A stretch of DNA of 64,000 bases from the NCBI RefSeq assembly GCF_000935125.1, contig NZ_JRKI01000063.1, positions 248,001-312,000 on the forward strand. The letters run 5' to 3'. Below, piece by piece: positions 41,195 to 49,208 of the stretch (within the stretch, counting starts at the first letter, position 1; the number at the start of each line of letters is the position of its first letter). A program made the position numbers and the translations under genes. The notes below the pieces were generated by a model. That model was not told where the DNA came from, did no database searches, and saw nothing but the letters and a program-made list of their open reading frames with translations. Origin of the DNA: Streptomyces natalensis ATCC 27448. GTDB taxonomy: Bacteria > Actinomycetota > Actinomycetes > Streptomycetales > Streptomycetaceae.

Positions 41195-41857
41195 ATGATT
41201 CGCGCTGTGGTCTTCGATGTCGGCGAGTGCCTGGTCGATGAAACGCGGGAGTACGGCACATGGGCTGATTGGCTCGACGTGCCGCGGCACACTTTCGCAG
41301 CGATGTTCGGGGCGGTGATCGCGCAGGGGCGGGACTACCGGGACGTATTCCAGGAGTTCCGGCCCGGCTTCGACCTGTACGAGCAGCGTGAGGCGCGCGC
41401 CGCTGCCGGGCAGCCGGAGCACTTCGCCGAATCGGACCTGTACCCGGACGTCCGGCCTGCGCTGGCACAGCTGCGCAGCGAGGGGCTGTGGCTCGGCATC
41501 GCCGGGAACCAGACCGTACGAGCGGGGCGCATCCTGCGCAGTCTCTTCGCGGACGACGTCGACCTCATCGGCACATCGGACGACTGGGGGGCCGGCAAGC
41601 CGGATCCCGAATTCTTCGCCCGTGTCGCCGCAGCAGTCCCCTTCCGGGCGGAAGAGATCCTCTACGTCGGTGACCGTGTGGACAATGACCTACGGCCCGG
41701 TGCGGCTGCCGGAATGCACACCGCTCTCGTCCACCGCGGGCCTTGGGCCACCATCCAGTGGAACACCCCCGAGGCGCGCGAACTGCCGACATTCCGGATC
41801 GAGTCGCTTTCGGAACTTCCGGAGGCGATCGCGAAGTTCAACGCGACAGCGCGCTGA
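41195..41857 (+). CDS. HAD-superfamily hydrolase
   Basis: A 220-residue haloacid-dehalogenase-like hydrolase. Motif I is VVFDVGECLVDE with nucleophile Asp8, motif II is GIAGNQT near 100, Lys135 lies in GAGKPDPEFF, and motif IV is ILYVGDRVDNDLRPG near 152. The acid/base Asp normally two residues after the nucleophile is Gly, as in some dehalogenase/phosphatase subgroups. Its 3' end overlaps the convergent XRE gene by 20 bp. Together they form an island of lower-G+C genes unlike the surrounding catabolic set. Confidence 0.85.
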   Translation: MIRAVVFDVGECLVDETREYGTWADWLDVPRHTFAAMFGAVIAQGRDYRDVFQEFRPGFDLYEQREARAAAGQPEHFAESDLYPDVRPALAQLRSEGLWLGIAGNQTVRAGRILRSLFADDVDLIGTSDDWGAGKPDPEFFARVAAAVPFRAEEILYVGDRVDNDLRPGAAAGMHTALVHRGPWATIQWNTPEARELPTFRIESLSELPEAIAKFNATAR

Positions 41858-43070
41858 CGGTCGTTGCCCAGCCGTAGAGGCGCTCATCGAGGTCCCGCAC
41901 GCACTGATCGTGTTGGTGCGGGGTGAGTGCACGGCGAACTTCCCGGATGCGCTCCATGCCTGTCGCGTACCAGGTGATCTCCAGCTGATCGAGCGCGAGG
42001 CAGGCGTACCGGCACGCTTCCTCTGGTTGTCCGGCGGCCGCCTCCACGGCGGCCAAATCGCCGTAGATCACGGTGCGTTGCTTGTACTCCGTGGTTGGCA
42101 TCTGATCAAGGGCATCCAGCAGTGTGGTGCGCGCCTGCGGCAGGTGCCCGGCCTTCAGCTGAGTGTTCCCCTTGAATGCGGCCAGACGTACCGGAGTGAA
42201 CCAGTCCATCCATTCCGGGGTGGGGTACTTGGAGCCGTGCGTGAGGGTTTCCTCGCCGTGTCCGATCAGGTGTAGTGCGGTGCGCGTGTTCCCGCACCTG
42301 CTTTCGCACTCCGCCTCGACGGCGTCCAGCCACGCCAGCAACTCCGCAGAGGCAGGTCCCCGCCGGGCGTACGTCCGGGCCGCCGCAATGCGTTCCACGA
42401 CCTTCTCATGGTCACCTGCCCAACCAGGGATGAAGGCGCTGTGGGCGAGGATCGCGGCCCCCAGCAGGGAATCGTCTGCTTCGCCCGCGGCTTGAAGAGC
42501 GCGGAGCAAAGTGGGGCCGGCGTCATCAGGCTCGCGAAGATCGAAGAATTCGATGCGCCCCGCGAGCAGCCAGGTCTCGGCGAGGGCCGCCGCCACGGAG
42601 TGGCGAGTCCGCCCAGCAGTCTCGGCGAGCAGGGCACACCCCAGGTCCGCGTGAGCGCGGACAGCTGGATGGAGGGTGGCGGGAGCCACGGACCAGTACA
42701 GGTGTCGATGGGAGCGGGTGATGCTCTCATAGTCGGATGCCACCGATGCGGGCTGCATGGGTGCGCCGGACTGTGAAGGTACGGCAGGTAGGTGGGCCGC
42801 CGCACCGCGTGGTGACACCGGGACGTTTCGCTTCGCGGCCGGGCGGTCGCGGCCCGTGGGGATGACAAACCCAAGTGCTTCTAAGTCCTGGCCGGTGAGT
42901 TGCGTGAGACGTTGCTGCATGTCTGGGTGCGGCCAGGGCGGCTTGTCGGATTCCCATCGGCGGACCTGGCGTACGTCGACGCCGAGCGCTTCGGCGAAAG
43001 CCTGCTGGGTAAGGTAACCGGCCGCCATGCGAGCCGACTTGAGTCGAACGTTTCCTACAGGCCGCGTCAC
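41838..43070 (-). CDS. XRE-family transcriptional regulator with helical C-terminal domain
   Basis: A 410-residue protein. The N-terminal HTH (about 6-65: VRLKSARMAAGYLTQQAFAE, then VDVRQVRRWESDKPPWPHPD) is followed by a ~300-residue alpha-helical, TPR-like region of the kind found in many Streptomyces XRE regulators. GTG 43070 is chosen for the GGAGGT 5-6 bp upstream. It diverges from an operon of three small genes across a region with repeated AGTCCTT boxes (43102-43194) that could be its operators. Confidence 0.8.
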   Translation of the reverse strand: MTRPVGNVRLKSARMAAGYLTQQAFAEALGVDVRQVRRWESDKPPWPHPDMQQRLTQLTGQDLEALGFVIPTGRDRPAAKRNVPVSPRGAAAHLPAVPSQSGAPMQPASVASDYESITRSHRHLYWSVAPATLHPAVRAHADLGCALLAETAGRTRHSVAAALAETWLLAGRIEFFDLREPDDAGPTLLRALQAAGEADDSLLGAAILAHSAFIPGWAGDHEKVVERIAAARTYARRGPASAELLAWLDAVEAECESRCGNTRTALHLIGHGEETLTHGSKYPTPEWMDWFTPVRLAAFKGNTQLKAGHLPQARTTLLDALDQMPTTEYKQRTVIYGDLAAVEAAAGQPEEACRYACLALDQLEITWYATGMERIREVRRALTPHQHDQCVRDLDERLYGWATTVSALSR

Positions 43071-43101
43071 ATTGCACCTCCGTCGTGGGGTCTCTGGGCA
43101 G

Positions 43102-43194
43102 TGTCCCTCCAAAGTCCTTGCTGTGGCTACAGATCACTCGTATGGGGTGCCAAGAGTCCTTATTGACGCGAGGAAATGTCCTTCAGAAGTCCTC
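43102..43194. promoter_or_regulatory. Direct repeats in the XRE / small-ORF divergent region
   Basis: TGTCCCTCCAAAGTCCTT (43102-43119) and TGTCCTTCAGAAGTCCTC (43177-43194) agree at 14 of 18 positions. A further AGAGTCCTT (43153-43161) lies between them. Direct 18-bp copies 75 bp apart in a divergent promoter region are plausible XRE operators. Confidence 0.5.
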
Positions 43195-43355
43195 GCCATT
43201 GGTGAACGGCAGCGCAATTCTTGATTCACGCTCAGCCGAACCCGAACGCCCCAGTGCAGGGGCGGGGTTCCCTACCCGACTGGCCACGTGCAAGACCCCC
43301 GCGACGCTGTGGACGTCCGGGGGCGTGGCCTTCAACCCTCTGGAGGTTGACGACA

Positions 43356-43673
43356 GTGCTTCACGCTATCGGAACGCTCTTTGAATTGCTGCTGTGTCGG
43401 TTACTGCCCTCCAGGGGCTGCCACCGCGCAGCCGGCCCCGGCGCCGCCACCCTGTGTGAGGCCGCAACGACTCGCGTGTCTCCCCGCGTGCCCGTCCGGC
43501 CGCTTGAGCTGCTGCGTGGCGAGGACTCGTACCTGATCCGCCCGTACGTCCTCACCCCCGAGGAACGGCAGGAACGACGGGCCCAACGCGGTCGGCGACG
43601 GACGCTATGGCTGGCCGTGCACGGATACGACGCGGGGCCGCACTGGATTCACGGTGTGGAGGTGACGTCTTGA
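43356..43673 (+). CDS. Conserved small protein, unknown function (first of three-gene operon)
   Basis: A 105-residue protein starting GTG 43356 behind GGAGG. The N-terminus is hydrophobic (LHAIGTLFELLLCRLL), possibly a membrane anchor, and the C-terminus is basic: LLRGEDSYLIRPYVLTPEER, RRTLWLAVHGYDAGPHWIHG. I do not recognise a family. Its stop overlaps the TTG start of the next small gene. Confidence 0.65.
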   Translation: MLHAIGTLFELLLCRLLPSRGCHRAAGPGAATLCEAATTRVSPRVPVRPLELLRGEDSYLIRPYVLTPEERQERRAQRGRRRTLWLAVHGYDAGPHWIHGVEVTS

Positions 43674-43786
43674 TCGCCGACAGCGCGACGCAGAAGGGCG
43701 AGCGGCCTCAGGGCGACACTGGGGACCTTTCGGAGAAGGTCAAGAAGGCGAACGACCAGAGCAAGAAAACGATGGGGAAGCGGTGA
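43670..43786 (+). CDS. Very small charged protein, 38 residues
   Basis: TTG start at 43670 overlapping the preceding stop (TTGA), with GGAGG 6-7 bp upstream. The peptide is highly charged (IADSATQKGERPQGDTGDL, SEKVKKANDQSKKTMGKR). It ends in a 4-bp GTGA overlap with the next gene, so two flush overlaps support it as a genuine member of the operon. Unknown function. Confidence 0.6.
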   Translation: MIADSATQKGERPQGDTGDLSEKVKKANDQSKKTMGKR

Positions 43787-44079
43787 AGGGCGGTCGCTGG
43801 TCGGCTGATTGGTGGCACCGCCGTGCCCAGCTCACGCAGCCAAAGCAGGCGTCACTCCGGCATAGACGCCAGTTGCAGCGGGAGTTGGACGCGCTGGCTG
43901 TCGATCCGGTCTTCGCTGCCGAGTTCGCCACGCAGCTACGCCGGTGCATCGTTCAGCGGTGCGAAGAAGCCCTGTTGGCAGCCATCTTTGACGAAGTGGT
44001 GCTCGACTTGGGCGACCGAATCCGATCAACGGGCATGACCGCAGCATCTACAGACTCCGCCCAAGAGAGTGCTCGCTGA
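43783..44079 (+). CDS. Small helical protein, unknown function (third of operon)
   Basis: A 98-residue basic, helical protein: RWSADWWHRRAQLTQPKQAS, then RQLQRELDALAVDPVFAAEF. GTG start overlaps the preceding stop. No motif recognised. The three small genes plus the divergent XRE and the HAD gene form a compact 3-kb unit whose lower G+C and lack of pathway logic suggest acquisition as a module. Confidence 0.65.
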   Translation: MKGGRWSADWWHRRAQLTQPKQASLRHRRQLQRELDALAVDPVFAAEFATQLRRCIVQRCEEALLAAIFDEVVLDLGDRIRSTGMTAASTDSAQESAR

Positions 44080-44251
44080 GGCGGCGCAGGGTGTACTGGG
44101 GAGTCGTCTATGACGTCACTGCTCGGATTCTGCGTCGACACACCCTGTCCTGATGAGGCTCAGACCGGTACCTGAAGCATGTGGGTGCCACCGGCCACGC
44201 CCGTTTCGACGGGGCGGGTACGCCCCGCGGCGACTTGCCCGCCGTTCCGGC

Positions 44252-44282
44252 TTGCGCTTTCCGCTGCGGCAACTTCTACGGT
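44252..44282 (+). promoter_or_regulatory. Candidate MerR-type promoter (19-bp spacer)
   Basis: TTGCGC at 44252-44257 and TACGGT at 44277-44282 are 19 bp apart, the over-long spacing activated by MerR-family proteins. TTGC and GCAA half-sites lie within the spacer. It is placed about 47 bp before the MerR gene itself, consistent with autoregulation. Confidence 0.35.
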
Positions 44283-44328
44283 CATGTGTGTGGCCGGAGA
44301 GACCGGCCCGGCGAGGGAGGCACCGGCA

Positions 44329-45093
44329 ATGGCCTGGTCGATCGCGGAGGTGGCGCGGATGTCCAAGGTGACATCGCGGACGCTGCGGCACTACGACGAG
44401 ATCGGCCTGTTGCCGCCCGCATGGATCGGGAGCAACGGGCACCGCTACTACGAGGAGGCCGATCTGCTGCGGTTGCAGCAGATCCTGCTGATGCGGGAGC
44501 TGGACCTGGGGCTGCGCGAGATCCAGGCGGTCCTGGACAGCCAGCTCGACCAGGTGGCCGTGCTCCGCGAGCACCACCAGCGGCTGCTCGCGGAACGGGA
44601 CCGGCTGGAGACGCTGGCCCGTACGGTCGGCCGCACCATCGCCGAACTGGAAGAAGGCAGGGACAACGGAGAGATGACGAAGATCAACAGGCCGGAGAAC
44701 CTGTTCGAGGGGTTCCAGCCCCCGTCCGAGGCCGAGGCCGAGGTACGGGAGCGGTGGCCGCAGCAGTGGGAGCAGTCCCGGCAGGCCGTCGAGGCGATGA
44801 CCGCCGAGGACACGGAGCGCTGGCAGCGTGAGGTGACGGCGCAGATGATCCGCATGGCGGAGTTCATGGTGGCCGGCACGCCGGTTGACGACCCCGCGGT
44901 ACAGGACGAGGTGGACGTCAACTACCAGGGCATCTGCCGGTTCTGGACCCCGACCGCGGCCGCGTACAAGGGAGTGGGCCAGACCTATGTCGACGACCCG
45001 CAGATGCGGGCCAACTTCGACAAGATCGCCGACGGTCTGGCCGTCTACCAGCGCGATGCGATGGTCGTCTACGCCGATGCACGGCTGAGCTGA
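44329..45093 (+). CDS. MerR-family regulator with TipAS antibiotic-binding domain
   Basis: A 254-residue protein, the same length class as TipAL (253). The MerR HTH occupies about 1-75 (WSIAEVARMSKVTSRTLRHY, then DEIGLLPPAWIGSNGHRYYE), a coiled-coil dimerisation helix about 78-118, and the TipAS domain the rest (LFEGFQPPSEAEAEVRERWP, FANFDKI-like end). TipAS binds thiopeptide antibiotics and drives transcription of its own gene. ATG 44329 is preferred because GAGGGAGG lies 9 bp upstream. Confidence 0.88.
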   Translation: MAWSIAEVARMSKVTSRTLRHYDEIGLLPPAWIGSNGHRYYEEADLLRLQQILLMRELDLGLREIQAVLDSQLDQVAVLREHHQRLLAERDRLETLARTVGRTIAELEEGRDNGEMTKINRPENLFEGFQPPSEAEAEVRERWPQQWEQSRQAVEAMTAEDTERWQREVTAQMIRMAEFMVAGTPVDDPAVQDEVDVNYQGICRFWTPTAAAYKGVGQTYVDDPQMRANFDKIADGLAVYQRDAMVVYADARLS

Positions 45094-45612
45094 CCGCATG
45101 CGCACGGCGCGGCGCCATCGGGCTGACCGCGCGCACGGCGCCGGGGGGCTGCAGACCCCCGGCTGTACGCGGCCGTTCCGGCCGCACCACGTTTCGACTG
45201 GTCCGTCCTGCTCAGGCCGGTCCGCGGGATTCCGTAGCAGCGCCACCGCCGTGGCCACCAGGTTCCAGTCAGGGGACGCTGTGCCGCTCGCCGAGTGCTC
45301 CCCGTGGAAGCCCCCAACACCTCGCGCACGTGCCCACTCCACCGAATCGGCCGCGGCGCGGTCCTTGAGGTTCCAGCGGATGGCGACGTCGACGGTGTTC
45401 GCGCCCTCCAGGCCGTAGGTCAGTGCGGCCGCCCACAGTCCGGTCACACCGCCCATCCAGGAGCGACGACAGGTGGACGGGGTGGCCCGGGTGCGCAGAG
45501 CCGCGGCGCACCCACGGCAGTCTGTGGCACATCCGAAGCGGTCCCGGTATGTGCCGTGCACACCCCTTGCCTGATGTGGCAACAGTCAGGACGATGGCTC
45601 GGCGTTCGCCAA
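45094..45612. other. Spacer, possible decayed minus-strand gene
   Basis: No gene is firmly supported. A minus-strand frame from ATG 45456 down to about 45140 reads plausible protein (LWAAALTYGLEGANTVDVAI, then RWNLKDRAAADSVEWARARG) but has no recognisable family and runs into low-quality sequence opposite the TipA-type gene. It may be a gene remnant. Confidence 0.3.
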
Positions 45613-45629
45613 ATTGACGATGCGTCAGA
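45613..45629. promoter_or_regulatory. Regulon operator site 13
   Basis: ATTGACGATGCGTCAGA, one arm mismatch, 34 bp before the luciferase-like gene at 45664. Confidence 0.8.
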
Positions 45630-45663
45630 TATCTGCCCAATGGAGCCGTGAGGAGCCGTCCAG

Positions 45664-46614
45664 ATGGTGCGGACACTGCCCGAGGGACGACTGGTGTACG
45701 GGATGCAGCTTCCGGTGCAGTCGCAGAGCACCCTGTACGCGGAGAGCTGGGAGGCGGCGGCCGGGCCCGCCGACCTGGTGGAGATCGCGCGGGCCGCCGA
45801 CCGGCACGGTTTCGCGTACATCGCCTGCTGCGAGCACCTCGCGATTCCGCAGCGGCTGGCCGCGGCGATGGGCACGACCTGGTACGACCCGGTGGCCACG
45901 CTCGCCCATCTGGCGGCCGTGACCGAGCGGGTACGGCTGCTCAGCCATGTCGCCGTAGTGGGGCTCAAACATCCGCTGATCACCGCCAAGCAGTACGCGA
46001 CGCTGGACCGGCTCTCCGGCGGGCGGCTGATCCTGGGGGTCGGCGCCGGGCACGTACGGGAGGAGTTCGAGGCGCTGGGGGTGGACTTCGGGCGGCGCGG
46101 TGCCGTGCTGGACGAGAGCATCGACGCGCTCAAGGCGGCGCTGGGGCCCGAGGAGTTCGCCGAGTTCAAGGGTGTGCGGTTCGCGTTCGCGGGGCTGGGG
46201 CAGGCGCCGCGGCCGGTGCAGACGCCGCGGCCGCCCCTCTGGGTGGGCGGCTCCTCGCCCGCCGCCGTACGGCGGGCCGCGGTGCGCGGCGACGGATGGC
46301 TGCCGCAGGGCGACCGCCGGGAGCAGCTGCCCGGCCAGATAGACAGGCTGCTGGCCCTACGGGAGGCGGCCGGGATCGAGGAGCCGATCACCGTGGGGAC
46401 GATCGCCGAACCGCTGTATGTGGGCGAGCCGGGGTGGGAGGTCGGGCGGTGGACCTTGTCGGGGGCCCCGGAGCGGATCGCGGAGTCGCTGCGCGCGTAC
46501 CGGGCGATGGGGGTGGATCAGATACAGGTGCGGTTCCGCAGCCGGAGCCGAAGCGAACTGGCGGACCAGATGGCCGCGTTCGGGAGTGAGGTCGCGGTGC
46601 ATTTCGGCGACTGA
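45664..46614 (+). CDS. LLM-class F420-dependent oxidoreductase (TIGR03619-like)
   Basis: A 316-residue luciferase-like TIM-barrel enzyme: YIACCEHLAIPQR near 52-64, LLSHVAVVGLKHPLITAKQY near 93, LDRLSGGRLILGVGAGHVREEF near 116 (cofactor phosphate-binding region), and PPLWVGGSSPAAVRRA near 195. The family uses F420 (or FMN) for hydride transfer on ketones, alcohols or imines. Such enzymes accompany Ltp and DUF35 genes in mycobacterial steroid-catabolism clusters. It is under operator site 13, with an SDR downstream. Confidence 0.87.
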   Translation: MVRTLPEGRLVYGMQLPVQSQSTLYAESWEAAAGPADLVEIARAADRHGFAYIACCEHLAIPQRLAAAMGTTWYDPVATLAHLAAVTERVRLLSHVAVVGLKHPLITAKQYATLDRLSGGRLILGVGAGHVREEFEALGVDFGRRGAVLDESIDALKAALGPEEFAEFKGVRFAFAGLGQAPRPVQTPRPPLWVGGSSPAAVRRAAVRGDGWLPQGDRREQLPGQIDRLLALREAAGIEEPITVGTIAEPLYVGEPGWEVGRWTLSGAPERIAESLRAYRAMGVDQIQVRFRSRSRSELADQMAAFGSEVAVHFGD

Positions 46615-46723
46615 GCGGCCGAGTGGCTGAGTGGTTGAACGGCTGAATGGCTGAGCGGCTGAGCGGTCTAGTGGTTGAGCGGCTGAGCGGTTGAGTGGCC
46701 GGTGGGCCGGTGGGCCGGTGGGT
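46612..46723. repeat. 8-bp minisatellite, about 14 units, starting on a stop codon
   Basis: Consecutive 8-bp units TGAGCGGC / TGAGTGGT / TGAACGGC and so on from 46612, turning into CGGTGGGC units from 46700. The first TGA is the stop codon of the preceding oxidoreductase gene, so slippage there does not alter the protein. It fills most of the gap to the SDR gene. Confidence 0.88.
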
Positions 46724-46797
46724 CGTGAGTCGGGTGGGCCGGGCGGGCGGGGGCGCCGTACCCCCGGCACACACACGCACAACGCTGGGAGGCAGGC

Positions 46798-47595
46798 ATG
46801 GGAAAGCTGACGGACCGGGTCGTCCTCATCACGGGCGCGGCGCGCGGGCAGGGCGAGCAGGAGGCGCGGCTCTTTGTGGCGGAAGGGGCGCGGGTGATCC
46901 TCGGTGACGTACTGGACGGACCGGGGGAGGCGCTGGCCAAGGAGCTGGGGGAGGACCGGGCGCGGTATGTCCATCTGGACGTGAGCCAGGAGGCGGACTG
47001 GACGGCGGCGGTGGCCGCGGCGAAGGCGGCGTACGGGACGATCGACGGGCTGGTCAACAACGCCGGGATACTGCGCTTCAACGAGCTGGTCAGCACGCCG
47101 TTGGCGGAGTTCCAGCAGGTGGTGCAGGTCAACCAGGTCGGCGCGTTCCTGGGGATGAAGGCGGTGACGCCCGAGCTGGTGGCGGCCGGCGGCGGGACGA
47201 TCGTGAACACCGCCTCGTACACCGCGCTGACCGGGATGGCCTTTCTGACCTCGTACGCCGCGACCAAGGCCGCGATCGTCGGGATGACGCGGGTGGCGGC
47301 GATGGAGCTGGCGGGCAAGGGGATCCGGGTCAATGCGATGTGCCCGGGGGCCGTCGATACGCCGATGACCAACCCGGACCGGGTGGCGGCGGACGGCGGG
47401 CCCAAGGCGGCCGACGAGGCGGGCAGTGCGGCACTGGACGAGTTCTACGGGAAGGTCGTCCCGATGGGGCGGATCGGGCGGCCGGAGGAGGTGGCCCGGC
47501 TGGCGCTCTTCCTGTCGTGCGAGGACTCGTCGTACATCACGGGGCAGCCGTTTGTGATCGACGGGGGGTGGATGGCGGGGGTCTCGGTGTTCTGA
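46798..47595 (+). CDS. Short-chain dehydrogenase/reductase (hydroxysteroid dehydrogenase-like)
   Basis: A 265-residue classical SDR: TGAARGQG at 13-20, NNAG near 90, catalytic Ser near 141, YAATK near 154-158, and PGAVDTPM near 186. The GARGQG version of the glycine motif is typical of 3-alpha(20-beta)-hydroxysteroid-dehydrogenase-like SDRs. It is expressed with the upstream luciferase-like gene or from its own promoter beyond the repeat. Substrate unknown. Confidence 0.86.
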   Translation: MGKLTDRVVLITGAARGQGEQEARLFVAEGARVILGDVLDGPGEALAKELGEDRARYVHLDVSQEADWTAAVAAAKAAYGTIDGLVNNAGILRFNELVSTPLAEFQQVVQVNQVGAFLGMKAVTPELVAAGGGTIVNTASYTALTGMAFLTSYAATKAAIVGMTRVAAMELAGKGIRVNAMCPGAVDTPMTNPDRVAADGGPKAADEAGSAALDEFYGKVVPMGRIGRPEEVARLALFLSCEDSSYITGQPFVIDGGWMAGVSVF

Positions 47596-47618
47596 GGGCG
47601 CCGGGCTCCGATGGGTTG

Positions 47619-47635
47619 CCTGACGGGGCGTCAGG
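47619..47635. promoter_or_regulatory. Regulon operator site 14
   Basis: CCTGACGGGGCGTCAGG, perfect arms, just after the SDR stop and 62 bp (centre to centre) from site 15. A short terminator hairpin is an alternative reading, but the match to the other fourteen sites favours an operator. Confidence 0.7.
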
Positions 47636-47680
47636 TATTGACGGTGGGTGCGGGCGCTGTCAGAGTCGGTCGGGTCGCGA

Positions 47681-47697
47681 GCTGACGATCCGTCAGA
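47681..47697. promoter_or_regulatory. Regulon operator site 15
   Basis: GCTGACGATCCGTCAGA, perfect arms, in the promoter region of the luciferase-like - deacylase - aldehyde dehydrogenase operon. Confidence 0.8.
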
Positions 47698-47948
47698 TTG
47701 TCGAATGTGCAGCGAATGCGCGGCGGGTGCGCGGCGGGCGTAGGGCGGGTGTACGGCGGGCGTACGGCCCTCCGGGGTGCCCGTTCGCGGGTCGCGAGGG
47801 CCCCGCTCGCCCGTGCCGGACGGATTGTCAGTGGGGCGGGGTACCGTCGAAGACGTGACGGAGAGTGTTGCGGTATTCGGCGGAACGTAAGCAGACGGAC
47901 GGTAATCTTCCGGGGGGCGACCCCCGCACCCCGAAGGAGTGAACTCCC

Positions 47949-49073
47949 TTGGAATTCGGGCTCTTTGTGCAGGGATATGTGCCGGCGGCGCGGGCGAAGA
48001 CCGACCCCGAGGCCGAGCATCACGCGCTGATGGAGGAGACCGAGTACGTCATCCAGGCGGACAGGTCCGGCTTCAAATACGCCTGGGCCTCCGAGCACCA
48101 CTTCCTGGAGGAGTACTCCCACCTCTCCGCGAACGACGTCTTCCTCGGCTATCTCGCCCACGCCACCGAGCGCATCCACCTCGGCTCCGGCATCTTCAAC
48201 CCCCTCGCCCCGGTCAACCACCCGGTGAAGGTCGCCGAGAAGGTCGCCATGCTCGACCATCTCTCCGGCGGGCGCTTCGAGTTCGGGTCCGGTCGCGGTG
48301 CGGGGAGCCACGAAATACTGGGGTTCATGCCGGGTGTGACGGATATGAACCACACCAAGGAGATCTGGGAAGAGACCATCGCGGAATTTCCCAAGATGTG
48401 GCTCCAGGACGAATACCCCGGCTTCCGCGGCAAGCATTGGCAGCTGCCGCCGCGCAAGGTGCTGCCCAAGCCGTACGGGAGGTCCCATCCGGCGATGTGG
48501 TACGCCGCCGGGTCGCCGTCCTCGTACGCGATGGCGGGCAAAAAGGGGCTGGGCGTCCTCGGCTTCAGCGTGCAGAAGGTCTCCGACATGGAATGGGTCG
48601 TCGACTCGTACAAAACCGCCGTCAAGGAGGCCGAAGCGGTCGGGGACTTCGTCAATGACAACGTCATGGTGACCTCGACGGCCATCTGTGCGGAGACGCA
48701 CAAGAAGGCGGTGGAGATCGCCGTCGGCGGCGGGCTCAACTACCTTCAGTCGCTGCTCTTCCGCTACCACGACACCTTCCCGCGGCCCGAAGGCATACCG
48801 GAATGGCCCGAGCTGCTCCCCGAGTACACCGAGGAGATCATCGAGCTGCTGATCGCCGAGGAGCTGATGATCTGCGGCGATCCGGACGAGGTGCTGCGGC
48901 AGTGCAAGCGGTGGGAACAGGCCGGCGCCGACCAGCTCTCCTTCGGGCTGCCGATCGGGGTGAGCTACCAGGACACCCTCAACACCATCAAGCTCATGGG
49001 CGAGCACGTCATCCCGAAGATCGACACCGACCCGGTGCACCGGACGACACGCTTCCGGCAGGCGGGAGCGTGA
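47949..49073 (+). CDS. LLM-class flavin/F420-dependent monooxygenase (luciferase-like)
   Basis: A 374-residue bacterial-luciferase-fold enzyme: WASEHHFLEEYSHLSAND near 46-63, HLGSGIFNPLAPVNHPVKVAEKV near 76, LDHLSGGRFEFGSGRGAGSHE near 100, and AMWYAAGSPSS near 180. The layout is closer to two-component FMNH2 monooxygenases than to small F420 reductases, so the flavin reductase at 11.2 kb could supply it. TTG start at 47949 behind AAGGAG. First gene of a three-gene operon. Confidence 0.86.
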   Translation: MEFGLFVQGYVPAARAKTDPEAEHHALMEETEYVIQADRSGFKYAWASEHHFLEEYSHLSANDVFLGYLAHATERIHLGSGIFNPLAPVNHPVKVAEKVAMLDHLSGGRFEFGSGRGAGSHEILGFMPGVTDMNHTKEIWEETIAEFPKMWLQDEYPGFRGKHWQLPPRKVLPKPYGRSHPAMWYAAGSPSSYAMAGKKGLGVLGFSVQKVSDMEWVVDSYKTAVKEAEAVGDFVNDNVMVTSTAICAETHKKAVEIAVGGGLNYLQSLLFRYHDTFPRPEGIPEWPELLPEYTEEIIELLIAEELMICGDPDEVLRQCKRWEQAGADQLSFGLPIGVSYQDTLNTIKLMGEHVIPKIDTDPVHRTTRFRQAGA

Positions 49074-49208
49074 CGACGGGGCAGGGGGCGGGCCGCCGCC
49101 GGTAGGGCCGCGGCGCCGCGCCCCATGAACCGCACCGGGCCGGGCCGCCGCCGGTAGGACGCGGCCCGGCCGGTGCCCCAAGAACCGCACCAGAAAGGGA
49201 TCCCTGCC
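49074..49208. repeat. Imperfect ~50-bp direct repeat
   Basis: GGGCCGCCGCCGGTAGG followed by a GCCCCA-GAACCGCACC-type end occurs twice, starting near 49088 and 49140. It occupies the spacer between the monooxygenase and deacylase genes. Confidence 0.6.

Larger units (their letters stand above)
47596..47948. other. Promoter region with two operators and a GCGGCGGGTGC-type repeat
   Basis: A 353-bp gap with no gene. It carries operator sites 14 and 15 and a run of CGGCGGGYGTA-like decamer repeats (47715-47770). The distance from site 15 to the next start (251 bp) is longer than elsewhere in the regulon. Confidence 0.6.

Noticed and set aside
47619..47635. Simple terminator of the SDR gene
   Set aside because: The stem is only 7 bp and the sequence matches the operator consensus perfectly; a dual role cannot be excluded.
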